Shown here: positions 1 to 7,446 of the stretch, piece by piece | Position numbering within the stretch: the first letter of the stretch is position 1 | How the letters are laid out: each line of letters begins with the position of its first letter | Notes under the pieces: generated by a model | What the model was told of the DNA's origin: nothing | Seen by the model: the letters and a program-made list of their open reading frames with translations, nothing else | Databases searched by the model: none | Made by a program: the position numbers and the translations under genes | NCBI GenBank assembly: GCA_900546885.1 | Contig: UREN01000027.1 | Span: 1 to 27,082 of the forward strand | From: an uncultured Oscillospiraceae bacterium | GTDB lineage: Bacteria; Bacillota; Clostridia; Oscillospirales; Ruminococcaceae | Direction of reading: 5' to 3' | DNA: 27,082 nt

Positions 1-90
1 TGTCCGTCGCTTTATTCCGGCACAAGTACGCATGAGGGAAGCTTTCCGCTATAAAAAGTTTTCTGATATCAGATAAAATCAGTAAAAACC

Positions 91-125
91 AAGGGTATGC
101 CCCCTCCAGCGGGCATACCCTTTTT
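91..125. terminator. Bidirectional intrinsic terminator
   Basis: A perfect 12-bp stem (AAGGGTATGCCC at 91-102, GGGCATACCCTT at 111-122) with an 8-nt loop is followed by a T run at 121-125 and preceded by AAAAACC. It can end the minus-strand AI-2E transporter transcript (stop at 213) and any plus-strand transcript entering from the left edge. The remaining left-edge sequence (1-90) shows only a 12-bp palindrome, TCTGATATCAGA at 62-73, and no recognisable gene. Confidence 0.85.
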
Positions 126-212
126 CTATATTCACCAGTGGATTTTAAATTCCCTTGAAATTGCCGCCCTTCCTTGGAAGGGAACCGGCCGCCCGCACAC
201 GGTATTTCGGTT

Positions 213-1385
213 TTATGGCTCTGCCTCCGGCTGCGCCGCAGGCGCGCTTTCGGCCGGCGGCACACCGGCTTTCTGCACAGGGTTGCCCTGCGCGTCAATG
301 CCCTTTTCTGCCAGGCGCCGGGCCAGGATATCGCTGGTGAGTGAATACAGCACCGCAAACGCGGGCACGCCCACCACCATGCCTACAAAGCCGAACAGGC
401 CGCCGCCCACAATAATGGCCACCAAAACCCAGAAGGCAGACAGGCCTGTGGAATCTCCCAAAATTTTGGGCCCAAGAATATTTCCGTCAAACTGCTGCAG
501 CGCCAGCACAAACACGGCAAAGCCCAATGCGTCCCACGGGTTGATGATGAGCAAAATCAGAATGCTGGGGATGGCGCCAATGAACGGGCCAAAAAAGGGG
601 ATAATATTCGTCACGCCCACAATCACGCTGATGAGCACTGCAAACGGCATGCGGAACAGGGACATGCCCACAAAACAGAGAATGCCGATGATGGTGCTGT
701 CAATCAGCTTGCCGTTGATAAAGCCGCTGAACACCTGGTTTGCATGGTGGCTTTCCGCCAGCACGCGCTGCGCCCTGGGCAGAGGGAACACGGCCAACAC
801 CACCTTTTTCAGCTGACGCAGCAGCTTATCCTTGCTCATCAGCATATAAATAGAGGAAATCACCGCCGTGATGGCGCTGACAAGCCCACTGCCAATGGCC
901 ACGCCATAACCCACCACCTTGGGCAGCATGGCGCTGACAAGGCCTGTGGCGCGTGTAAGCAGCTGTTGATACGAGCCAATCAGGTCTTCCACTCCGTTCA
1001 GGCTGAGATCGGCCTCTTGGATGGCACGGTTCAGGTTTTCCATATAGCCAGGCACGCGGTTAATCAGTATCATCAGACTGTCCACCACCTGCGGCACCAC
1101 CATGCGAATGAGAAACGCAACCACAAGCACCGTCAGCACGCAGGTTAAGGCGATGGAAAGCCCGCGGCGGCAGTGAAACTTTTTTTCGAAAAAGCGCACG
1201 GGCCCATCCAGCAGATAGGCCAGGGCCAGGCCCCAAATGAAAGGCGCAATAATGCGCACCCAGGCGGCCAGCTGTGCCCTTACGGCATCAAAATTGGAAA
1301 GCGCCAGGTAAAAAGTCACCCCGGCAAACACTACAATAATGTTGGAAGCTACCCTTTGTGTCAGTTTCCATTTCTTTTTCTTCAT
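213..1385 (-). CDS. AI-2E family transporter (UPF0118) membrane protein
   Basis: This 390-residue protein belongs to the AI-2E/PerM-like membrane family. Members are named for an E. coli autoinducer-2 exporter, but several are ion antiporters, so the substrate here is not known. Visible features are a basic N-terminus (MKKKKWK), paired hydrophobic segments at about 14-60, a central soluble part near 100-150, and the conserved C-terminal block with FINGKLIDSTIIG, NIIPFFGPFIGAIP, QQFDGNILGPKILG and GMVVGVPAFAVLYS, typical of the family in order and spacing. The length is normal. The last about 40 residues are polar and Ala/Pro/Glu-rich. The start ATG follows a modest GAAGAGGCG ribosome site. 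The gene lies 124 bp downstream of the HExxH gene on the same strand, and I found no clear promoter in that gap, so co-transcription is likely. Confidence 0.93.
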   Translation of the reverse strand: MKKKKWKLTQRVASNIIVVFAGVTFYLALSNFDAVRAQLAAWVRIIAPFIWGLALAYLLDGPVRFFEKKFHCRRGLSIALTCVLTVLVVAFLIRMVVPQVVDSLMILINRVPGYMENLNRAIQEADLSLNGVEDLIGSYQQLLTRATGLVSAMLPKVVGYGVAIGSGLVSAITAVISSIYMLMSKDKLLRQLKKVVLAVFPLPRAQRVLAESHHANQVFSGFINGKLIDSTIIGILCFVGMSLFRMPFAVLISVIVGVTNIIPFFGPFIGAIPSILILLIINPWDALGFAVFVLALQQFDGNILGPKILGDSTGLSAFWVLVAIIVGGGLFGFVGMVVGVPAFAVLYSLTSDILARRLAEKGIDAQGNPVQKAGVPPAESAPAAQPEAEP

Positions 1386-1509
1386 GCTTTCGCCTCTTCT
1401 CCAGCCGCTCCGTGCCGTTTTATCGAAACACCATTCGCCGCCGAACGGTGCGTATTGCCCACAGCGAAGGGGAAACCGGGCACCCGGCTTTGTGTGCGCG
1501 GCCGCATAA

Positions 1510-2587
1510 TCATGCGCCGGGCGTGCCGTTTTCCTCTACAAAGCCCTTTAGAATATCATACAGCGTCACCGGCGCGTCAAGCGTCTGTTTGTTCAAAGCC
1601 TGCTGCCAGTCTGGGACGCCCATGGCATCCAGCCAGAGGCACAGTTGCGCCCCGGTTTCGTACGGCATACGGTCGGCCAGAAACGATGCATCAATTTTGC
1701 CTGCCCGCAGCATGGGAATCACTTCTGTGAACGAGACGTTTTTCTGGTTGTCAAAATACATAACCCCCAAATCATACCCCACTGCCCGCGCTGCCTGAAT
1801 GGCGGCATAGGCGGCCGTTCCCTCCGCCGTCTCCATAGAAAGCTCTGCCTGCAGGTAGGCCGGGTTGGCCTGCAGCCTTTGTTCCATAACGTCTATGGAT
1901 TCCCGGGCAAGGGCACGCAGGCTTTCCTGCGTGCCGCTTTCGCCTGCCAGCTCCTTTTGCACCTGGGCCAAAATCGAATACTGCTTTTCCATCCAATCAA
2001 TGTCGGTTTTGCTCAGATCTTCCATAAACCTGCCCCCGGCCGGCCAGTTGTTCTGCATATAATAGTGGAACGCCTCATGCGCCAGAAAAGCAATGAAATG
2101 GCGGGAAGTACCCTGCGTTTGCAGCGAAGTCTTTGCGTCATACCGCATATAATAAAGCTCATTTCCCCAAAGCCGGTAAGTTTGCCCAATTTCGTTAAAG
2201 TTTCCTATGGAAAGTTTCCATTTCATCACCTGAGGCGTCAGCCAGCTCAGGCGGTAAACCTCCAGGGGAATATCTTCCGGCATCTTCAGTTTGACGGCAA
2301 ACGGGCTGCGCACCTCGGCAGAGGGGTTGATAAGATAAGAGGGCTGAAACAACCCGCCTATCGCCAAGACGGTTCGGTGTGAGAGGTTAAACCCATTCCA
2401 GATATCCGCCCGTTGCGTTTGCTCACAATATTGGCTGAATTCCCGTAAAAGCTGCTGGTCGGCATCGTTTAAAGAGCGATACTCTGCGCCCACCCGGTTG
2501 AACAGCACTGTCCCCAGCGCCACCAGCAGCAGCGCACCCAAAATGGCGGCCAACAGCATAAATTTTCTTTTTTTTGTTCTGTGTCAT
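1510..2587 (-). CDS. Membrane-anchored putative zinc metallopeptidase (HExxH), apparent frameshift near start
   Basis: The long open frame (1510-2559, 349 residues) starts with a hydrophobic anchor at residues 1-20. The rest would lie outside the membrane. HEAFH at 161-165 fits a zinc-binding HExxH motif, and the downstream METAEGTAAY segment (Glu243 or Glu246) could supply a third ligand as in gluzincins. I do not recognise the family, and protease activity is inference. The ATG at 2559 has no ribosome site. A better start is the ATG at 2585-2587, with AAGGA nine bases upstream, 13 bp after the stop of the preceding gene. It encodes MTQNKKKK but runs out of frame. Removing one A from the 8-A run (2568-2575, read on the minus strand) joins it to the long frame as MTQNKKRKFMLLAAILG, a natural charged start plus signal anchor. 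The coordinates given include this start. Sequencing error, phase variation or slippage are all possible. Confidence 0.7.
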
Positions 2588-2600
2588 ATTCGCCGTTCCT

Positions 2601-3053
2601 TTATCTTGTCTGTTTTTTCGATGCTTCACAGGATGCTACAAAAATGCCTGTCAAATCTCCGTGCACGGAACCGTCCATACGGTCATGAGCCGCGGCAGTT
2701 GCCCCATGGGCCGCCCATATCCGGGTGAATGGACGCCCTGCAACCATCACCTGTTCCGCCCTTCCGTCCTCTGCTGCCGGGAATTCGGCCTGCGGCCCGC
2801 CGCTTTCCGGCAATGGGCGGTATTCCGCCGACGCGGCCGGGGCAGCGCCGGTGAAGGGCAGAAGATCTGCCTCGCGCACTGCGCTGCCCGCCATAGCGGC
2901 ATTTGCCCCGCTTGAATTCAAAGCGGCTTGTGCATCCGGCGCAGGCGCCGGTGCGCGCAGAAGCGAAGCCGGGGCCTTGCCCCACCCCGGGCAACAAATG
3001 CTTATGCCGCCCACTATGCCGGCAAGCAGAAGCAGTGCGGTCCACTTTTCCAT
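2601..3053 (-). CDS. Hypothetical secreted or membrane-anchored Ala/Pro-rich protein
   Basis: I do not recognise this 150-residue protein. Residues 1-22 form a signal peptide or anchor (MEKWTALLLLAGIVGGIS), followed by a low-complexity stretch rich in Ala, Pro and Gly up to about residue 100. The C-terminal part is more mixed and ends in a basic tail. Support for real coding comes from context. A textbook GGAGG site lies seven bases before the ATG, a consensus promoter lies about 110 bp upstream, and the stop sits 13 bp before the better start of the HExxH gene. The two were probably expressed together. Overlapping opposite-strand frames in this GC-rich stretch lack such signals. A role as a partner or substrate of the HExxH protein would be speculation. 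Confidence 0.55.
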   Translation of the reverse strand: MEKWTALLLLAGIVGGISICCPGWGKAPASLLRAPAPAPDAQAALNSSGANAAMAGSAVREADLLPFTGAAPAASAEYRPLPESGGPQAEFPAAEDGRAEQVMVAGRPFTRIWAAHGATAAAHDRMDGSVHGDLTGIFVASCEASKKQTR

Positions 3054-3100
3054 GCGCTATCCTCCTTCCGCGCCGCCCGGCGCTACAGGCGTTTTGGACG

Positions 3101-3155
3101 TTTAAAGACCATTGTTCGTAAAAAAGGTGGGAAGTGGTCTTGCTTTAAAGACCAT
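3101..3155. promoter_or_regulatory. Cluster of TGGTCT/AGACCA half-sites, probable GntR operator
   Basis: The 12-mer TTTAAAGACCAT occurs twice (3101-3112 and 3144-3155). The second copy pairs with TGGTCTT at 3135-3141 to make a 7-bp inverted repeat (TGGTCTT, six bases, AAGACCA, 3135-3154). It sits at the predicted start point of the minus-strand operon. Half-sites of the type TGGTCT are known for UTRA-domain GntR regulators such as DasR/NagR, although their spacing differs from this one. The adjacent GntR gene at 3395 is the obvious candidate. Binding is inference. Confidence 0.5.
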
Positions 3156-3159
3156 ATTG

Positions 3160-3188
3160 ATTATATAAAACACCAATGGTATTTTCAA
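3160..3188 (-). promoter_or_regulatory. Sigma-A type promoter for the 3053-to-213 minus-strand operon
   Basis: On the minus strand, TTGAAA (3183-3188) and TATAAT (3160-3165) are separated by exactly 17 bp. The predicted start, near 3153, falls in the AGACCA/TGGTCT inverted repeat, so a repressor bound there would block initiation. Confidence 0.75.
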
Positions 3189-3333
3189 TAGATGTTAAAA
3201 AATATGGCAGATTTGTTTTCTTTCCGCGCCCTCCCCTGCAGGGAGTGCAGGCGGGCATCAATCCTCTTTGTCTTGTAAAAAGCGCACATTGACAGGTGCT
3301 TCTGCCGTTTGCAGCCGCTTTTCCAGTGCCATA

Positions 3334-3361
3334 TTGACAATGCCCTGAAAAAGCGGATAAT
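3334..3361 (+). promoter_or_regulatory. Promoter of the GntR/UTRA gene
   Basis: TTGACA (3334-3339) and GATAAT (3356-3361) with a 16-bp spacer lie 34 bp before the GntR start codon. A second TTGACA at 3289-3294 has no good -10 partner. The rest of the 3054-3394 gap holds the divergent promoter and half-site cluster listed separately and nothing else I recognise. Confidence 0.65.
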
Positions 3362-3394
3362 ATAAAGGCAAGCATCAGGAGGGAGCGGCACGTT

Positions 3395-4108
3395 ATGCCT
3401 AAAAAAACCAATTGTCTTTATTCTCAAGTTGCTGACGCATTAATCGCACAAATCAACGGCCATATGTATGGCAAGCTGCTGCCTTCCGAGCGCGCGCTGT
3501 GCGAGCAATATCAGGTTAGCCGCACCACCATCCGGCAGGCGCTGCACCTTCTTGCACAGCGTGGCTATGTGGATGGCGTCCGTGGAAAGGGCATGGTCGT
3601 TTCACACCCGCAGCTTCTGCAAGAGCTGCATTCTGTTTACAACTTTCACGAGGAAATGCGGCGACAGGGAAAGCGGCCGGAAACGCACATGGTTGATTTT
3701 GTGGTGCAGGCTGCAAGCGGCGGGCTGGCCTCCGTGTTCTCTTTGCCGGAGGGCAGCCCCGTATACCGAATGATACGGCTGCGCCTGGCGGATGGTGTGC
3801 CCATGCTGCTGGAGACAACCTACCTCTCCTATCAGCGCTTTCCCGGAATTCAGCAGAAAGAGCTGGAGAAAGGCCCGCTCCATCATTTGCTTTCTTCCCG
3901 CTATGGCTTGAAGCTTACGGCCGCCGAGGAAACGTTTGAACCCATTTTGCTGCGCCCGCTCGAGGCGCAAATGCTTAAGACCGAAGAAAACGCCCTTGGC
4001 ATGTTGGTAGAGCGCATCTCTCTGGAAGGGGAGGCGCGTGTGGTGGAGTTTTCAAAAGGCGTATCGCCGGCCCGTAAGTTCCGGCACCACATTATCTTGA
4101 AGTATTAA
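3395..4108 (+). CDS. GntR family transcriptional regulator, HutC/UTRA type
   Basis: This 237-residue protein has the classic two-part layout. An N-terminal winged helix-turn-helix (about 8-68) includes LLPSERALCEQYQVSRTTIRQAL and the wing GYVDGVRGKGMVV. A C-terminal UTRA effector domain (about 90-235) has the usual LPEGSPVYRMIRLRLADGVPMLLETTYL strand pattern and a conserved PEARKF-like ending (SPARKFRHHI). HutC-type regulators bind small sugars, sugar phosphates or amino-acid derivatives and are usually repressors. The start ATG follows AGGAGGG. It is divergent from the secreted-protein/HExxH operon and probably controls that operon and itself through the half-sites between them. The ligand cannot be read from the sequence. 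I saw no clear terminator after its stop; 4109-4310 holds only a short GGGGC-AAAC-GCCCC hairpin without a T tract. Confidence 0.93.
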   Translation: MPKKTNCLYSQVADALIAQINGHMYGKLLPSERALCEQYQVSRTTIRQALHLLAQRGYVDGVRGKGMVVSHPQLLQELHSVYNFHEEMRRQGKRPETHMVDFVVQAASGGLASVFSLPEGSPVYRMIRLRLADGVPMLLETTYLSYQRFPGIQQKELEKGPLHHLLSSRYGLKLTAAEETFEPILLRPLEAQMLKTEENALGMLVERISLEGEARVVEFSKGVSPARKFRHHIILKY

Positions 4109-4321
4109 AAATGCGCTTTGTGCCAAGGCCTCGGCCCCGGGCTTCGGCGCCGCACAAGGGGGAGAAACCGCAGTGTGAGGGATAATAGGGCCAATGGACG
4201 TCCACAAAAAAGGGGGGAGCCCTCTGCGCTGTTTGATTCCCTGGCCCTGGGGCAAACGCCCCCTTCCCGCCGTGCCCTTTGCCACGAGTGTTTTCCGCTT
4301 TGAATTTCACAAAAATTTTTC

Positions 4322-4371
4322 AGACGGAACCGTCTATAAGTGCTATAATGCATTTGTAGACGATTTCGTCT
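4322..4371 (+). promoter_or_regulatory. Antiporter-TetR promoter bracketed by two palindromic operators
   Basis: Two 14-bp palindromes share the AGACG..CGTCT core: AGACGGAACCGTCT (4322-4335) and AGACGATTTCGTCT (4358-4371). Their centres are 36 bp apart. Between them lies a perfect -10, TATAAT (4344-4349), and the -35 region falls in or just before the first palindrome. The arrangement is what a TetR repressor needs to occlude a promoter, and a TetR gene is the second gene of this operon. Confidence 0.8.
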
Positions 4372-4404
4372 CTTTTATTTCAGGGTTGAGGAGCGCGCTT
4401 TGCC

Positions 4405-5658
4405 ATGGTGTTGTTGGATGTCGTTCGCCTTCTTGCGGCCATTGCGTTGGCCTTTGTGGCCGGAAAACTGGTTGCCAAATTAAACCTGCCTTCCATTTTG
4501 GGCTGGCTGATTACCGGTATGATTTTGGGGCCGCATGCGTGGAACCTGTTAAGCGATTCCGTTTTGGGCTCTGCCTGGTTCGATGTGACAGAAAGCCTGC
4601 TGGAATGCACGGTGGGCCTGATGATTGGCACCGAGCTTTTGTGGCACCAAATGAAAAAGGCGGGTGCGCAGATTGTTGTAACCACTATCACGGAATCTCT
4701 GGGAACTTTTCTTGTGGTAAGCCTGGTGTTCGGCGCCATATTCTGGGCCACAGGCACCCCCATTTATCTGGCCTTTATTTTCGGCGGCATTGCGCTGGCC
4801 ACCGCGCCCGCGCCATCGCTGTCTATTGTAAGCCAGATGCGAACCTCCGGCCCGGTTACCCGCACGCTGATTCCCATGGCAGCGCTGGATGACCTTGTGG
4901 GCGCCTTTGTATTTTTTATGGTAATTGCTTTTGTATCTGCCCATGTCTCCACGGCCGGCGTCCCGGTGGGTGTGGTGATTTTCCTGGTATTTCTGCCGGT
5001 GTTCATTGGCATTGCCACGGGTTTCCTTGCCGGCAAACTGATGCAAAAGGCAAAAACAGCGCGCGGCGCCCTGGCTGTGATGCTCCTGATGCTGTTGGTT
5101 TCTGCCGGCATTGGGTTTGCCATCAACAGCATGCTGTCCACGCCGGTGCTGAACTTTATGCTGATTGGCATGGCTTTTTCCACCGTGTTTGCCAACATGA
5201 TATCGCAAGAAAAGCTGGATGGCATCATGAAGGTGATGAACCCGGTGATTGGTTTTGCGCTGATTGTTGCCATTCTCAATCTGGGTGCCCCGCTGGATTA
5301 TCACCTGATTTTCGGCGCCGGGCTTTACACTGCCGTTTATATCGTCTCCCGCGCCATTGGCAAATACAGCGGGGCCTATTTCGGCGCGGCCATCACACAT
5401 GCCCCTAAAACGGTGCGCAATTTTCTGGGCTTTACGCTGCTGCCCCATTCCGGCGTGTCTCTGGTGTTTACGGGCGTAGCTGTTTCTGTGCTGGGCGATG
5501 CCGCGCCGGAATGTGCCTCTATCATTCAGGGCACAATTGCCGCAGCCGCAGTCATCAACGAGATTATCGCCGTGTACATGGCGAAAAAAGGCTTTGAATG
5601 GGCCGGAGAACTTCCGGAAGACGGCCGCAGAAAAAAGAAGGGGGGCGTGCCCGCATGA
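4405..5658 (+). CDS. Cation:proton antiporter, CPA2 (KefB/GerN-like) membrane domain
   Basis: This 417-residue polytopic protein matches the Na+/H+ exchanger domain of the CPA2 group. It has about 12 hydrophobic segments and begins with the family-typical LLAAIALAFVAGKLVAKLNLPSILGWLITGMILGP. The TM4 motif appears as TAPAPS (133-138), and the ion-binding Asp-Asp pair of TM5 is present in AALDDLVGAF (Asp162, Asp163). There is no C-terminal TrkA-N domain, so it resembles the short GerN/NapA type rather than full KefB. It would exchange Na+ or K+ for H+ across the cell membrane; ion choice is not readable. The ATG follows GAGGAG. The stop overlaps the TetR start by four bases (ATGA). Expression is probably induced by a ligand or stress that releases TetR from the bracketing operators. 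Confidence 0.9.
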   Translation: MVLLDVVRLLAAIALAFVAGKLVAKLNLPSILGWLITGMILGPHAWNLLSDSVLGSAWFDVTESLLECTVGLMIGTELLWHQMKKAGAQIVVTTITESLGTFLVVSLVFGAIFWATGTPIYLAFIFGGIALATAPAPSLSIVSQMRTSGPVTRTLIPMAALDDLVGAFVFFMVIAFVSAHVSTAGVPVGVVIFLVFLPVFIGIATGFLAGKLMQKAKTARGALAVMLLMLLVSAGIGFAINSMLSTPVLNFMLIGMAFSTVFANMISQEKLDGIMKVMNPVIGFALIVAILNLGAPLDYHLIFGAGLYTAVYIVSRAIGKYSGAYFGAAITHAPKTVRNFLGFTLLPHSGVSLVFTGVAVSVLGDAAPECASIIQGTIAAAAVINEIIAVYMAKKGFEWAGELPEDGRRKKKGGVPA

Positions 5659-6284
5659 CACAGGCAGAACGCCAGAGCCAAAGCCGCAGAAAAATTTTGG
5701 AAGCCGCCATGGATGAATTTGGCGCGCGGGATTTTGATGCCGTGACCATGGAGGCCATTTGTGCCAGCCACGGCATCTCAAAAGGCATGATGTATCATTA
5801 TTACACCGGTAAAGACGAGCTGTTTCTTGCCTGTGTGGGGCATGTTTTTCAATCTTTGCTGAAGTATGTCCGGCACGATGCAGCTGCGTTGGGAAAACAG
5901 GCTGCCTTTGAAACCATAAAAAATTATTTTGCCATTCGGGAATGCTATTTTCAGCGGCACCCAAAAGAAAAGAATATCTTTGAAAATGCACTGCTGCGTA
6001 CACCCAAGCATTTGCAGGAAGAAATCAGCCGCCTGCACCAGCCTTTATTCGAGATGAATCAAACCTTCTTGAAAGGAATTGTGCTAAAGATGCAGTTGCG
6101 CGGCGGGCTGCGCAATGACCAGGTGTTGCAATACATCGAATGCGTGGGTACTTTGCTGCCCTCCATGCTGCGCTTGTACCAGATGCCGGGCGGCCTGTCA
6201 GACCTGCATGCCATGCTGGCCACTTCGGAAGAGATTTTAGACATGCTGCTGTCCGGCGTAATTCGGCAAGAGGGGGCCATCTGA
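5655..6284 (+). CDS. TetR/AcrR family transcriptional regulator
   Basis: This 209-residue protein starts at the ATG overlapping the antiporter stop, preceded by a GAAGGGGGG ribosome site. An in-frame ATG at 5598 lies inside the antiporter and is less likely. Residues 10-57 form the TetR helix-turn-helix (RRKILEAAMDEFGARDFDAV, then EAICASHGISKGMMYHYYTGKDELF). The rest is an all-helical ligand-binding domain with no close signature. Coupling to the antiporter and the two palindromes at the promoter suggest an autoregulated efflux or ion-stress module. TetR members of this size usually respond to small hydrophobic or cationic molecules; the inducer is unknown. A strong terminator follows 108 bp after the stop. 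Confidence 0.92.
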   Translation: MTQAERQSQSRRKILEAAMDEFGARDFDAVTMEAICASHGISKGMMYHYYTGKDELFLACVGHVFQSLLKYVRHDAAALGKQAAFETIKNYFAIRECYFQRHPKEKNIFENALLRTPKHLQEEISRLHQPLFEMNQTFLKGIVLKMQLRGGLRNDQVLQYIECVGTLLPSMLRLYQMPGGLSDLHAMLATSEEILDMLLSGVIRQEGAI

Positions 6285-6392
6285 TGCCCCATGGGCAGGC
6301 GCCTATGGCACGGCCCTTACACAGGGGCATTATTTGCAGGGGCCTTGCGGGGCTGCAGCGCAGAAATTTTACATACAAAGCCGGGCAAAAAG

Positions 6393-6434
6393 AAAACAGG
6401 CGTGCCGGAAGGGTTCTTCCGGCACGCCTGTTTT
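6393..6434. terminator. Strong bidirectional intrinsic terminator
   Basis: A perfect 18-bp stem spans AAAACAGGCGTGCCGGAA (6393-6410) and its complement (6417-6434), with the loop GGGTTC. T-rich sequence follows on both strands. It separates the TetR gene (plus) from the convergent CobW-like gene (minus, stop at 6480). Confidence 0.93.
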
Positions 6435-6479
6435 TACAAAGCGGCCTTTGTGCCGGGCCGTGCAGCCCGTCATTTTGGG

Positions 6480-7421
6480 TTATACGAAATAGACAAGCTC
6501 GTCTTCCGGCGGCTGGGCCGGTGTCACGCTTTCGGCCACCAGCCAGGGGCCGGGGCCCTGATAAATGGCGTGTTTTTTCACCGTCACCTTGGCTGTCACC
6601 GTCACCCAGGTGCGGTGCTTGAGCTGTTTTGCCTGTTCCGCCTCGCAAATAAGCCCGATGAACGTGATGTCCTCTGCACAGCAGGTCATGCCAAAGCGCC
6701 CGGCCACAAAGCAGCCCTCCGGCACGCGCTTTGTCTGGCACACATAGGCCTTGAAGCGGATGGTTTTGCCCAGATATTTTTTTACATTGTCAAAAATGTC
6801 GATATAGAACAGGCCGTAATCCTCATCGCCAATGTCCACCACGTCTGCATCCATGTCAAAGGGCAGCTCGTCCACAATGGTGTCGGGCTCTACTTCGCCG
6901 TCCACTGTCTCGAACAAAATCTGCGCGCGGCGGTTCACCATGCGCACCGCGCGGTGCAGGGTGGCTTTATCGGTGGCCTGTGTCACGCGGTTGAAAATCA
7001 CCACGTCCGGCTCCTGCATTTTCTCCACGGCAAGCTGGCGCATATTGGCAAGGTAGGAGGGGAAAGTGGTGGAATCGGCCACCGTCATCATCTGAAAAAT
7101 CTCCCAGCCCTTGGGCAGTGCGTCATACAGCACCTGCACGGGCCACATGCCGTTGTACTCTACCAGCACCCTGTCTACGCGGTGCTTTTTGGTGTAGTCT
7201 TCCAAAAGCTGCCGCGTCAGGGCCTGCTGGCCTTCTACCGGCAGCACGGCCACGTTGCCGCCCGCAAATTTCTGCGGCTCGTATTCTACTTCGCCGTCCT
7301 CGCAAAGCACAAGCAGCGTTTTTTCCCCGGTATTGAAATCCGGGTCCTCCAGGGTTTCCTGAATAAAGCTGGTTTTGCCCGCCTCCAGAAAGCCAAGGAA
7401 TACATAAAGCGGAACAGCCAT
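6480..7421 (-). CDS. CobW-like GTPase with C-terminal DUF1980/TIGR03943-like domain
   Basis: This 313-residue protein starts at the ATG with GGAGGG six bases upstream; an upstream in-frame extension overlaps the preceding gene and is unlikely. The Walker A motif is GFLEAGKTS (10-18), with the CobW/YjiA fold continuing to about residue 200. Unlike its neighbour it lacks the CxCC motif, having LCEDGEVEYE at that place, and the guanine-specificity motif is FNRVTQ rather than NKxD. Residues about 203-313 resemble the C-terminal domain of TIGR03943/DUF1980 (YcgQ-like) proteins, with GRFGMTCCAEDITFIG at 241-256 as the key match. Such proteins accompany permeases and CobW GTPases in metal-linked loci. 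A metal-dependent chaperone role, perhaps for zinc, is inferred from the family and the adjacent His-rich CobW gene 25 bp upstream in the same operon. Confidence 0.85.
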   Translation of the reverse strand: MAVPLYVFLGFLEAGKTSFIQETLEDPDFNTGEKTLLVLCEDGEVEYEPQKFAGGNVAVLPVEGQQALTRQLLEDYTKKHRVDRVLVEYNGMWPVQVLYDALPKGWEIFQMMTVADSTTFPSYLANMRQLAVEKMQEPDVVIFNRVTQATDKATLHRAVRMVNRRAQILFETVDGEVEPDTIVDELPFDMDADVVDIGDEDYGLFYIDIFDNVKKYLGKTIRFKAYVCQTKRVPEGCFVAGRFGMTCCAEDITFIGLICEAEQAKQLKHRTWVTVTAKVTVKKHAIYQGPGPWLVAESVTPAQPPEDELVYFV

Positions 7422-7446
7422 GCGCCGCCCTCCTTTTTCTAAACTG

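Noticed and set aside
62..73. TCTGATATCAGA palindrome near the left edge as an operator
   Set aside because: There is no promoter or gene context in the window to support a function.
4249..4262. GGGGC-AAAC-GCCCC hairpin after the first GntR gene as a terminator
   Set aside because: There is no T tract after it, so I could not support a terminator call.
4549..6003. A 484-codon minus-strand open frame
   Set aside because: It is antisense to the antiporter and TetR genes, its product is low-complexity and His/Arg-rich, and it has no start signals.
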